From positions 296,486-360,485 of the forward strand of contig MU001684.1 of NCBI GenBank assembly GCA_010093515.1: a stretch of DNA of 64,000 bases. Reading direction: 5' to 3'. The notes beneath the pieces are model-generated. The model saw only the letters and a list, made by a program, of their open reading frames with translations. It did not search any database and was not told the origin of the DNA. A program made the translations under genes and the position numbers. This DNA is from Lineolata rhizophorae. Taxonomy: Eukaryota > Ascomycota > Dothideomycetes > Lineolatales > Lineolataceae. This document shows, one piece after another, positions 20,769 through 32,700 of the stretch; the first letter of the stretch is position 1; each line of letters begins with the position of its first letter.

Positions 20769-23525
20769 ATCTTCCTCGGCGTTATCCAGACCCCGCTCAA
20801 ACGACAACTGAGGTGCGCAGCACCCCAGTGTTGAGGATAGCCATCCATCCTGGCGACTGCCAGCGTATTCAGACTTCCCCATGTCTTGTGATATTATATT
20901 CTCATCGCAACTTGCTCGATCCGACTGACAAACGTTTTCCTCTCGCAAGTATATGTTGGAAAGAAAAGCTGACCGAACTAAGGATTAGGAAGCTCTGTAC
21001 AGTGTGCACGGGAACTTTGAACGTGTAGAGGTCCTGCTCTAGACGTTGGCGATCGAAATGGAGAGTACGGCAAAGGAACGCGTCGAAAGTTATTCCAGCT
21101 GGCCAGACAGCTGGTATTCAATAAGGATACTGGAGGAGACTAAGAAAACAAAGTTCCTCTACCAGTGGCAGTAGCCCAGTGCGATCATCCACACACAGCC
21201 GGCCACGGCAACGACCTCGTACTTAGAAAGCTCTCGATTGAAGCCCACGGACGAGGCCTCTCCTAACCAGAGGAACAGAAAGAAGGACGGGAGGATGACG
21301 AACGAAAGGGAAGGACGAAAGAAAAGCCCGACGGGCAAGCTAAAACGGCTTTGCAGCAAAGCTCCAACCAGCTCGAATCCAGCTCTGCACACCCACCAAC
21401 CCACCATTTCCCTTTTTTTCCCACGCGGCACATGTCCACGTCCATGGGCCAGCTACCAATGGCCACCTCTGGCCTCCCCTCCACAGGCCCCCTCCACCCC
21501 CCCTCTTCCCGGGGAGGCCCAGCTAAATTCAGGACCCAGCCGGCCCTCTCTACGCGCCCAATCAAGCCGGCGACCCTCGACGCCCTCCTGCGCGGCCGAA
21601 CGGCCAAACACCAGCGCCCGCAAAGCGCCGCGTCCAATAACGCCCGCCCACGCCATCCCTCCCGCCCGCCCCGAACCGCGGCCCCCCGCTACGTACCACG
21701 TAGGCAGTACGCAGTCGCATGCACCGCAGCGACGGGACCGCAGCGACGGGACCGCCGCGCGCGCGCCCTCGCCCTCGACGAAGTGCGCGAACGCACCAGC
21801 CGCGGGCCTTTGCCCGCGCGCCCGCCGCCGCCGCCGCGGCGAACGGCTCACAACGAGCGACGGATTCGACGGAAGAAGGGTGGGAAGAGGGGGCGCGCGA
21901 CAGCGGCGCCGCGTCGAGGAGGTCGCGGGCGGGCGCCTGCGCGGGCGCGTCTGATTGGCCGGCGGTCGGCCGGCTCGCCCAGCAGCCCGCCCGCCAACCA
22001 GGACGCGCCGTGCCTGGGCTGTAGCCGGGCGCTTATGCGGGCCATGGGCGGTGGGCCACCTAGGGCTGAGCGCGAGCGGGCGAATCGGCGGGGCTGGCTG
22101 GCTGGCTCGCTGGCCCGGGGGGGGAGAGGCCCCTTGCCCGCCACCGGCGGCTCCGGGGGCCGGACGTGGAGTTGGTTGGCGCTGGGCTGCATTTACGGCC
22201 CTTGGCGGGGAGACGCCCTATCTATCTGCAGGCACGTAGGTAGGTAGGTGCATCGCACGTCTAGGTAGATCTGGCTGCGCGCTGGCTGCCGTGCGATGGA
22301 GACGTGCGACCGGGGGCCCCGCTTCTTTTGTTTCGCAACGAAGCTGCCGCCCGCCGTCGGCTGGCTGGGAGGTGGTGCTGCGCGCAGCGGGCCAGGCCCG
22401 GCGTGCCTGTGTGTGTGCCTGGCCATGCATGAGGCCATGTCGCGCAGCGGGGTCGAAGCCGTTTCCGGTCAACGGCGGACTACGTAGTAGGCGAGCCGTC
22501 CATTGTGGTGCCGGCCCGTTGCTGTGACGCGCCCCGCATGAAGCAGAAGCGTGGCCCGCGGCACAGATATAGCTTGTCGCCGCATTGCATTCGCCGGCCG
22601 ATGCGGAGAGAGCAGCTATCTACGGCGTAGTAGCTGCTGCATGAATATACCTACCTGGCCATCCATGTACCTAGCTAGCGTCGAAACTTTTTTACTTCCC
22701 CGGTCGGTCGAGACTGCGCGCATGGACTGCGAGCAGCAGCAGCGCGCCGTTTCAACCCTCGCCGAAACGAGCGGCCCATCACATCGGGCCTCTCCAACGG
22801 GCCGGCGGCTGCGCAAATGAGATCTGCTCACTCAGTAATACTACTCCGCGGCGCCGGGCGCAAACGGAAATGATGCCACACAGCCGCGACAAAGGCGTCG
22901 GTGAACTCGCGACACGCTATGTCCGATTTGCGCTTCTATTTCGGCAAAGCTTTGGACGGGTGGGTTCGACTCTCGAAGCTCCCGGGCGTCCATAGGTTGC
23001 CAGTTACTCCATATGCAGTCCTAGTCCGTCCCGTCCGTACTCCGCAATTAAGGCATGATGGTTGCTACAGTGCTGAAGGATTTGCATGCTGCGGTTGTGG
23101 AGTGATGATGCTTTCTGTGCCTGAGATTGCGCAAAGAATAACCTAAGGCCCATAGCTGTCAACATGTAGGTATTACGGTAATGGTTCCTAAAAACGCCGC
23201 GCTATGCTGCATGATCGTCCGAAGCCTCTGAAGGCCACCGTTCTGTGGAAAAGAGAAAGTAAAAGCCCTCCTTTGTCGATTACAAACAACTGCACCATTC
23301 GAGTATAATAAATAGAGAATTAGAAGTTGGAAGGCAGAAGGGAACAACACCAAACTAGTCTTGCTCCATCAATCCGGAGACGCTGTCCAGTTAGTTCTTC
23401 AATCCCGGGTCCAAATCCGCGCCCAAAAGGTAAAACAGAACAAGAGGTATACAGCGCATATGACAAGGGGAAAAAACAGAATACGGACAAGCCATCAACT
23501 AAACTCACAAGCACCATTTCCCCGG
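20769..23525. other. Intergenic DNA between disordered-protein gene and hfl1
   Basis: No supported gene. 20769-21440 is of mixed composition. 21450-22200 is very GC-rich with overlapping Arg/Ala/Pro chance frames on both strands. 22225-22265 contains GTAG repeats, and 22550-23300 is ordinary spacer. The end next to 23525 presumably holds the hfl1 3' UTR. Confidence 0.55.
21725..21753. repeat. 14-bp tandem duplication
   Basis: The unit CGCAGCGACGGGAC occurs twice in direct tandem. It is a short minisatellite-like duplication in GC-rich spacer with no evident function. Confidence 0.6.
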
Positions 23526-26247
23526 TCATCGTCCATCCTCCTCCTCCCTTCCCCCCCACGGATTCTCCTCGTCCACATAACTCCCATACCGTGGTCCCGC
23601 CGAAGGCGGCGGCTCCTCGTTTTCGCCGCGATAATCTCGTCGTTGCCACTCACTCGCTTCGGCTTCGCCTCCAACATCAATCAGATGGGGCGACGACTTC
23701 GCCGCCGCGGCCGAAGATCCTGCCTCATCCTCTTCGTCGTCGCCGACCGCGAACGGAGCGTTGAGGTTGTGCTCCTGCGGCGGGTTGACCAAGCGCGCCT
23801 TGTCCGGGTCGAATCCTTGACGGACTTCTTCTTCCTGCTCCGAGTCTGGGTAGGTGCGGCTACGTGGGAGTGTCAGCATGCGCTCTTCGTTGACCACGTG
23901 ACGCGATGCTCTGTATAACGGCTAGACGATGCGGCGGGGAGACTCCAGCCATGCAGGTCGTTCCCCCCCCTCCCCCAAAAAATAAAAATAAAATAAAACA
24001 AAGAGGAAAGAGGAGGGGGGATGAAATAAGATACCCCAAAACTTACACAAAATGCCTAGGCTCATCGACGTTCCAACCGGGCCCACCTTCCTTCCTCGCC
24101 CTCACCCGCTCCACCTCTTCCGCCTCGCGATCCTCCACCACCAAGTCGACCAACTGGCTCCGATCCATCCTCGGGTCCCTCTCCTCAGCCGAACCCTCCG
24201 ACTCCGAGCTCTGCGAGCCTTTGCGCAACAGCGCATCCAGCACCGGCACCTTCGACCCCCGCCGGCTCGAGCCATCCGCGGGCGAGCCAGCGGAGCCCGA
24301 GCTCGACGCGGCTGATCCGCTGCCGCGATGGCTGCCGCTGCCGCGCCCGCCTTTGCCCTTGCTGTGCTTGACCTCGTCGCGGATCTCGTTGATGCGCGAC
24401 TTGCGGCGGCGCCGGTTCTCGCGCGTCGGCTGCAGCAGGTTACGGTTGGTGGAGGCAGTGACGATGGTGGGGGTGCCGTACAGGCGCGCCTCGCGGCTGG
24501 CCGTGTGGGCGGTTATGACGGGGTACTGTTGTTGTTGGGCGTTGGGGGAACGGTATGGTTAGCGCGCCAAGCTCGATCCAACCCACCATCACTTGTGCGC
24601 TCCTTCCCCGAGTTCCTACCATCTTCCCTCAAAAGGAAACTACCCCCGAAGAGATGCACTTACATTCCAGTCGCCAAACTCCAGCGCTCGCGCGTTTTGG
24701 TACAGCGTCTCGTCCTCCGGGTTCAGGTTCGGCTCGTTCCAATCATCCTCGCCCGGCACCGCCCCGTACCGGCCCTGGTTCAAGATCTTACTGGCGCCGG
24801 GACTCATTGCGCGGGCGCGGCTCCCCTTGTTTAGAAGCGGGGTGTGGCCGCTGTCGTGGCCGGGCTTCGGGATCCAGTACTTGCCCTTGCCGCCGCGCTC
24901 GTAGCGCATGCCCTCCATCATGCGCGAGGTGCGCGACGCCGACTCCTCGTGCGCGAGCACGTTGTCGTGCGCGTCGAAGTAGCGGTAGTCGTAGTGCTTG
25001 CCGCCGAACGTCTCCTTGGTGTCCTCGATGAGGTCGCGCGGGCCGAAGGCGTCGCGCAACGCATACTTGACAGGCATGCGCGCGGCCGATATGGTCGCGT
25101 CGGCGTAGTCGTGCCACGAAAAGGCGTACCAGTGCAACACGGCGAAGAGGGGCATCTCGAAGCAGATGAGGGCGTCTTGGATGGCGGCCGCCATGTTGTC
25201 CGCACGGTAGCCTCGCTCGTCGTGAATTGCGCCCAGCCAAACGAGGATGGACAGGAAGAAGCCCTGCCAGTAGGACGCGAAGATGATGCCTTTGATGCAA
25301 AGGAACTTGGGCATCGGACGGAACGGCCGGAGGTCATCGTGCATGCACACCCAGAACAACGCCAACGCGTACAGACTGATCGTAATGCTCACGTTGTAAA
25401 TGAGCCCACTCCAGAAGTATCCCGACGAGACGCCGATGTAGCCCTCCTGGTACGTGCCCGTAGCTTTCATGATTATGGACGCTATCGCTAGAGTAGGCTT
25501 GATCCACGTGTATTGCAAGATGCCGCGCTTGATGGCGAGGAAGGTGTGAGGGTCGGAGATGTCGACTTTGGGGAGGCAGTGGTTGAGGGGCCAGAGATGT
25601 GATCTCGGAGCTCGGCCGTGCATGAGTATGATAAGAGAGCGCTCGCCGCCGATGAAGTTGATCAGGAGTTGTGTGAAGGTGTAGATAGTGAATGCCTAAT
25701 CGAAGGTTAGCTAGGGTTTCAAGAATAGGACGTAAGTCAGTGGGTACCTCATAAACGTCTCGAAACGGATCTATCCAGAATGCGGCTTTTAATGACACCA
25801 GACTACCCCACGAAGCTATTGAATATATTGGAACCCTGTCGAATATTAGCTACCTTGGTACTAGTGATAGAGCCTTCTTGCCTACATCAACAGCATCCGA
25901 ATCACATATCTCTGCAGCAAAGGTTTCCGATAATTTTTCCTGTTGAATCTATAAGCCTTCTAACCCGTAGTTGGGGGTTGCATAGGCAGGGTGCCTCACG
26001 CTTGGAACCAAATAGAGCTACGGCGGAAGTTAGCCCTTCAATCCTCATATCCAGCAGCAAGGCCAAACAATAACCAGACGTACACAACAGTCAGCAAACT
26101 CGCAGCCAGGGCCGCCACGCCCGCGAGCACCACAACAACATGACCCAACCGGCCGCCGGTTCCGCCGTTGGACGTCTCGCCGGAGCGCGAGGGCGGGGAC
26201 GCGTCCGCCGTGGTCGGTGCGCTGGCGAGGTATTGCAGCAGCTGCAT
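23526..26247 (-). CDS. hfl1: Hfl1-like TMEM184/OST-alpha (DUF300) vacuolar membrane protein
   Basis: Member of the solute-transporter-alpha/TMEM184 family; S. pombe Hfl1 is a vacuolar membrane protein that binds Atg8 and supports vacuole integrity. Seven exons: 26247-26084, 26017-26000, 25939-25886, 25835-25748, 25695-24664, 24525-24047 and 23910-23526 (2220 nt, 739 aa). Every junction keeps frame and restores family sequence, such as KNYRKPLLQRYVIRM, SLKAAFWIDPFRDVYE, INFIGGERSLI, VDISDPHTFLAIKRGILQYTW and FASYWQGFF. About seven hydrophobic segments span residues 36-310; the first is about 36-58. The C-terminal half is polar, basic then acidic and disordered, where an Atg8-binding motif would be expected. 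The start was placed at MQLLQYL, with upstream in-frame ATGs possible. Function is inferred from the family. It is divergent from csf1. Confidence 0.88.
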
Positions 26248-26796
26248 GTCGCGCGCGCCGCCTACCTCGGGCACAGAGAGTCGAGGAAAGCGAACCGGCA
26301 AAACGGGCCGCATGCGAAGAGCGCCGATGTGATTCTCAACTGCACTCCCGCGGCGGCGACCGCATCGCAAGAGGGGTTGGAGGAAGAAGGTAAAGAAAAG
26401 GTTGTCGGAGATGAGCGTCGATGGGACAAGCAGGCAGCAGACCATGTAGTGGGACGGCGTCAGAAGCTTGGGCCAACGTCACAGGACAAACAGGTCCGGC
26501 CTCCGCTCCGCCGCGCGGGCTTGGCCCGCCCTCGTTTTCTTGTCTGCCGGCGTGCACTACGACACTTTACTCACACTTGCGACTCCCGCTCCCGTCAATT
26601 CTGAGCCGCCAGTGAAGACGCACTTGTCACGAGCGTACTTTAAATACGCCGAATGGTCTTTCCCTGAATGCCTCTGGTTGGCAGCTTGCGTCAAGGTTGG
26701 CTGGGCGGACGCGTCGCGCACCGCGTCCCGGCCGTATCGAGCAACTGACAATGAAATCTGGAGGTTCGGGGCCTGTTCTAGAGGTCTCCAGCCGCA
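26248..26796. promoter_or_regulatory. Shared divergent promoter of hfl1 and csf1
   Basis: 549 bp separate the two start codons, so regulatory sites are probably shared. I see no canonical TATA box in a convincing position. The csf1-proximal part is ordinary mixed-composition DNA. Confidence 0.5.
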
Positions 26797-29700
26797 ATGG
26801 CAGACCAGCAGGGGCCGGTCTCGACGCCTTTGGCTCCAGAGCATGGCTTCAACTGGTAATCATGTCGAGGGCGAAGGTCATTGAGCGTCGCGATAAGCTA
26901 ACCACATCATTAGGGTGTTCCTAGTTGAATTGCTCATTTGCGCAATACTGTATGATACTTCCAATTCCAAGCGAACTTAGGGTGCGCTGTTCACTAATCG
27001 TTTAGAACCGTCTTCTTTCTGTTCTACTTCAACCGCCTCTTCGCGACCCTCATTTCGTACGGCATCCGCGCGTATACATGGCATGCATACCATGCCTACA
27101 TAGACATACAGGCTCTCCAATTCTCCTTCCTCGCTGGCCGCATCTTCTTTAAGGACTTCCGTTATCATGCCCACAACGTCACAGTGCTCGTCCATGGCGG
27201 GTACATAACATGGAACTTCTGGCACCGCCGTGTCCGTGAAGCCGACGTCTTCTCGGATTGTGCCAGCGAAAAGGCCAAGCAAAAGCGACCGAAGTCATCC
27301 CGACACCAGAGTTCTACATCTGAAAGCTCCAGTCCAGAGACAAGTGGCCGTTCAAGTAGGAGCAGAAGTGTCGGGAATGAAGAGAAGGCGGGAAAAGGGT
27401 CTCAGGAGGCAGCAAATAAAGGACTACCTTATCGCATCACACTCAAGGTATCCGGTGTGGAGGCATTCTTGTATAATCGGAGCCCGGCATACGACGCAGT
27501 GGTGGAAAACATGATGCGAAATATGGACGGTACCGACGGAGAGATAGACCTAAGCCGCATTTTTCAGTCGAAGGAAGATGGTTGCCGCCCAGCGGAAGAC
27601 TCTGACAATAGCAACGCCGCCGAAAACTCGCCAAAACGATCAAAAGCAGTGGGCTCGAGCATAGCCCAGTCGATCAAGAGCCAGCTAAGCAGCTTGAAGT
27701 TGACGCCAAGTCGAAAAAAAGGCAGGCCTGAGGAACCGCGCAAAGGAGGACTTCCGGCTTTCTTGCACCTACTCCCAATTTATCTTGCTTGCAATAAAGG
27801 AGCGGTTGCCGTCGGAAATGAGAGCACCAAGGCTGTCATCACAGCAAAATTTGACAGTGCCAGCGGCGAGGTCAACGCTGGAACAGCTGGCCCACTGGAT
27901 ATATTCAAACTAATGTTCCGCTTCAATGTTGTTCACCCCGTCGTCCAAATGAAGCCAAATCCAGACTTCAAGGCTCTTCAACTTGCCACGGCCGAGCGAT
28001 TGAAGTTGGAAGCTCAGGGAACTCAGCCGGGGGACACGGAGGCTAAAAGGGCGAAACTCAAGGGGGTTTCTAAGCCACGCCAACCAAGCCTGCTGCACAA
28101 GTTGCGAAAGATTATACCACATTTTAGCAAATCTGTTGACTCGCTCACCGTGTCGTCGGAGATGCATCCTGTTCAGCAAAATCAGACTTCCTTCCCGGGG
28201 CAGGAACGGTGGCAAGGTTTGACAAGATACTTGAACAACACAGAACGGAACGAGCACGATGAGTGGGAGGGAGTGGAGTATGCGAATACCTCGACTCTAG
28301 TGGATTGCAAAGGAGTTGATCTCAGTTTCTTTTGGGATATCCCCGGGCCTGTAGTTGAGAATACGGAAATCGCCGATGATGCCTGTCTTGAAAATAAGGA
28401 AGACATCAACGGCGCGGCGCCACCTGACTACGGCATGGAGCTGGCTATCCAAGGTGGAACTGTCAACTATGGTCCCTGGGCCGACCGTCTCCGCACAAAC
28501 TTTCAGTCATACTTTTTCCCCATGTCGTATGCGGACGCCGTGCCGGCGAAACGTCTCGCTCTAGGTGATTACCGGATTTCAACTTTCTTCAAGATTTTTA
28601 TTACTATTGAAGAGGAAACGATAGTTCGAATTCCCATGCGCGAGTCATCCAAGGACTGGAAGTGGAAAGGAAAGTCGGAAACAGTTGTGGGAAATGGCAA
28701 GTCATCCCCCAAGGACCGGGTGAGAAATCGCGGTAGACGAAAATCCATCAAATTGAGGAGTCGGAGCAAAACGACGTCCGGCACAAACGTGAGACCGTTT
28801 GCTTGGTTGGATATCAAGGTAGCCAGTAACTCTACGGTCAGCTACGTTATGGACATGGTTGCCCGTCATGACGGGTACAAGAACGACCTGAAGGTGGACG
28901 TAAAGAGTTTTGAGATTTCAACTAGTGTCAATCATGGCCTACTTTGGCGGTCCGGCCAGACATCCCTTTTGGCCGACTTGTCAAATCCTCTCCGGTGGAA
29001 CGGCCTTCGCGAATGGAAGTTCGACATCAAGAACCATGATCTCGACTTATTCATCTTGCGAGATCACCTCTTTTTGCTCACCGACCTAGTGGATGACTGG
29101 AGTTCCGGACCACCACCTGACTTTTTCACTTTCACACCATACAAATATCTCTTGAACGTCGATTTCCGGAACTGGAAGATGTTTCTCAACACCAACGACT
29201 CGAATATTATTAATAACCCGTCGGACCTCGAGGATAATGATTTTATCATCCTAGGTGGGCAGAAGCTACATGGCGATGTCACTGTCCCACTTGATAAGTT
29301 CCGTCCGGACCAGAATGAAGTGTCATATGACGTTCGTGGCCAAGACCTCTTTATGGAGCTGGCTATGCCATCTAGGAACACGCTTAGCACGTTCGTCAAA
29401 ACGAAAAACACGGCTAAACTGGGTGGGCTCCTCTTGACCGGAAGTTACAACTATTACATAACGGCGTCCCCTGCTAACACGGACACGCTCACATTCAATA
29501 TCCATGGGTCTAATTTCACTTTCGACGCCTACGGATGGTTCCTACGGCACCTTGTAAAGATCAAGGAGAACTATTTCGGAGACGACCTGCACTTCAAAAC
29601 GCTAGAAGAAGTGCAGAATCGACCGCCCCAAGATCCCAATCAACAACTCGCCGGGGAAGCCGAAGCAAGATCAAACCAGAAGTCAAGTGGACTGGATGTA

Positions 29701-32700
29701 ATCCTATGCATTTCTGCCGAACGGGGAAGTCTATCTCTTCCAGCAAACATCTACTCATCGGACACTAGTGTCTTTGTGGAGCTGCCCTACGCTTCGGCGG
29801 ACTTGAGATTCACCAATTATTACATGGACTTGGAAGTCAATTCCACTCCCCTTAGTGTTTCACTTACGAGAAGAACTTCGAACGTAGAAACCCCCAACGA
29901 TCTAAGTTCTGGGACTCAGCTCTTTATAGATGCTGTCACTTTCCGAGGACACCGGCTTTTCGGTCTGCCTCCCACGGAGCCGGCCTACATGTGCAACTGG
30001 GATGTCGAGGTCGGAAATGTTTCAGGCGAATGCTCCTCCGAACTAGTGGAGAAACTAGCTTCTGGCGGCCAGAATTTAGGTTTCTCCATTGATGACGACG
30101 AGAACGCGATGCGGTGGACGCCACCGATAATTATTCATGACGTCACGTTTTTACGACTCCGCACTGGAACGGTTCATGTATGGGTGCATATAGCAAACGA
30201 GGCACTCTTGCTTAGCACAGGTAACGTATTTGTTGACTTCAATGACTGGACTGGAGCCACCTTTTCAGAACGTCTCAAAGTAATCGTGCCGCGCCTACGG
30301 GTCGCATGCGTAGATGCCAAATCTGCATCGCGACACCGGATTACACGGGCAGGAGTACGCCATGTAGTGGAGACGCATGCATTCCTGCAAACCACTCTCA
30401 GGCTAAGCATGATGAGAAGGAAATTGCACTTCACGGAGGAAAGAGAGAAGCAACAAAAGCACATTTTGGAGCAGGACCAGCGGACAAACAGAGTTCCCTT
30501 CTTACTCCAGCCACAGCTGCATAGGGCAGAGTCAAACATCATGGCCACAAGAGCGGGGCTTGATCCGCCGTCCATGACATACCCGCCGATACCAGAACCA
30601 CTGAGAGATCAGAGTGGCTCTACCATTTCGAGTGTCCAATCGTCCTACGAGGAAAGCGGCTCTAGTCAGGCGTCGTCCTCTTCGTCATATTCAAGTAGTC
30701 TACGAGGCAGGCCCCGCTCACCACGAACGCCCAAATCCCAATCTTCGGCTTCAATCAGTGGATCCATCCGCGGATCCCGACTGGCCCACTCAGGCATGGA
30801 CCTTCTCAAGCCCGACAACGTAGCTCGGAGTAAGAGCGTATCTGTCCATCCTGCTCCATCCTTGAGCAGCATATCATCCGCATATCACACTGATTCTGAT
30901 CGCGAGCGCGATCGCGAGCGCGAGCGAAGATGTCTTCCTCCTTCTTCAATAGCGTTCTCGAGCCCTCTGTCCGAGCCGTACTTTCCCCTCGACATCATTG
31001 AGCCGGATACAACGGAGGTCCCCAAGCTCCGTGTTGCACGACCTCTTCCAAATGATGCTGAGGACGATGTGGTCGTCTTCAATGATGTCTCATCAAAGTC
31101 ATTTGACGAGAACCTTACGCATACAAGCTTCATTGTTAATGTTGAGGATGGGATTACGTCGTTCTTTACGCCAAGGGCAGTGGAGTCTGTCCTGAACATA
31201 GTGGAGGCACTCGACTCGAAGGAACCGGAGGATATTCTGGACGCATTCCAACGCGATGTGGTTGGTACTGTGCTGGGAAACATTCGGAAGCGCGAGGGTG
31301 TGGGAAATTCATTCGAGCTGGGCTTGAAGATCCCAGCTATTCACGTCCGGTTCTTACACCCATTTACTGCTAATCTGGACGGGATGCAGAAGACATCGAA
31401 AGATCAGTACGATTTGCTCGTCGAGAACATCTCCGTCATGGCGAGATTCAAACAGCCGCCGAACACTGAACATTTGATCTCTATGCATACCTCAGTTGGG
31501 GCAGTAAATGCAAGCGTTCAAGGGCGTTCGGAAACGGGCACGCAACCCCCTGTTATTGAGGCCCACCTAGAGGATGTATTACTGTATGCAGTCTCGGAGA
31601 CAGCTGCGACAGGAAATCTTTCATTCCGAGATTTAGACATTGCCGCCTCCAGCAAGCAAGTTGACTACCTCCTTGCATTGGTGCAGCGAATTGCATCATT
31701 TGCCAGCAATTTGGAGAAACGTGTCACGAGTCTCCAGGCCAGGAAGCGAGACAGCCTGCTGTGCCTTACCTACCGGCTCACCGAAATGGGTAGTAACATG
31801 CCGGACCCTCCTTTCTTGAGTCGGCCTTCATTCGGTCTTCGCGCAGGCAAAGACCACCTCCGCAATCAAGACTCCTGGAAGATTGTTTCTCGCTTCCGGT
31901 ACATATGGGATTCCCTCACTACGGAACAGCGGCAGAGCTTGTTCAAGGTTCTCACCGAGTCGCTGGAGTGTCCCGCGGATGCCGAACGCCATGTTATAGC
32001 CAGTTGGGATCAGTGGCGGACGTGGGATCTTGCTCACGTACACAAGAGTATTGCAATGCGCAAGATTTTCGGGGTGCTTGCGGAAGGAGGAGAGGAAGAT
32101 GTGAAGAGTATGGCAGCTATTCCAATGCAAGCAAGTCTGAGAGCTGGTGGGATTGCCATCGTGCTAGATCCTGGTCCGAAGCAGCATGAAGTGGCTCTGC
32201 AAGTGCTCAACGTAGCTTTCTCTAGCACTCCGCCAAAGACTCCTTCCGGGCTAATGCTTATAGAGACTGACACGCCAAGTCGGACGACGGAGTTGCTGGT
32301 TCGGCCCAAGAACGTGGACGTCTGTTTGCGGTGGGAGATATCTGAACTAGTCGAAGATCTGATTGATAAATTCTCCGACGGGCTTCCAGATTTTTGGAGT
32401 AAAACTAGCGAACCGTCTACTCCACCTAAACAAGCTAGCACCGTCGATACAGTTAGGCATAACTTCCAGGCTGTGGTAGCGACTGATACTGCGAAGATCA
32501 CTTTGGACAGTGTCAACTTGCGGAGCATTTCCCAGACAAGAGGATTGAAGGCGTCCTTAGTCGGATCCGACAGCCGTTCAGTCAAGCAAGAACTATCATT
32601 AAGTACGCTTGTTCACGCAGATTCAGGGACGAAAGAAATTCGCTCTAGGGCACGATTGTTGTTCCGGGCGAAGCTGGAGGCCCCGGACCTTTACATTTCA

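Noticed and set aside
22960-23000. GGGTTCGACTC resembling a tRNA T-loop
   Set aside because: Flanking bases do not pair into a T-stem or acceptor stem, and no anticodon arm fits.
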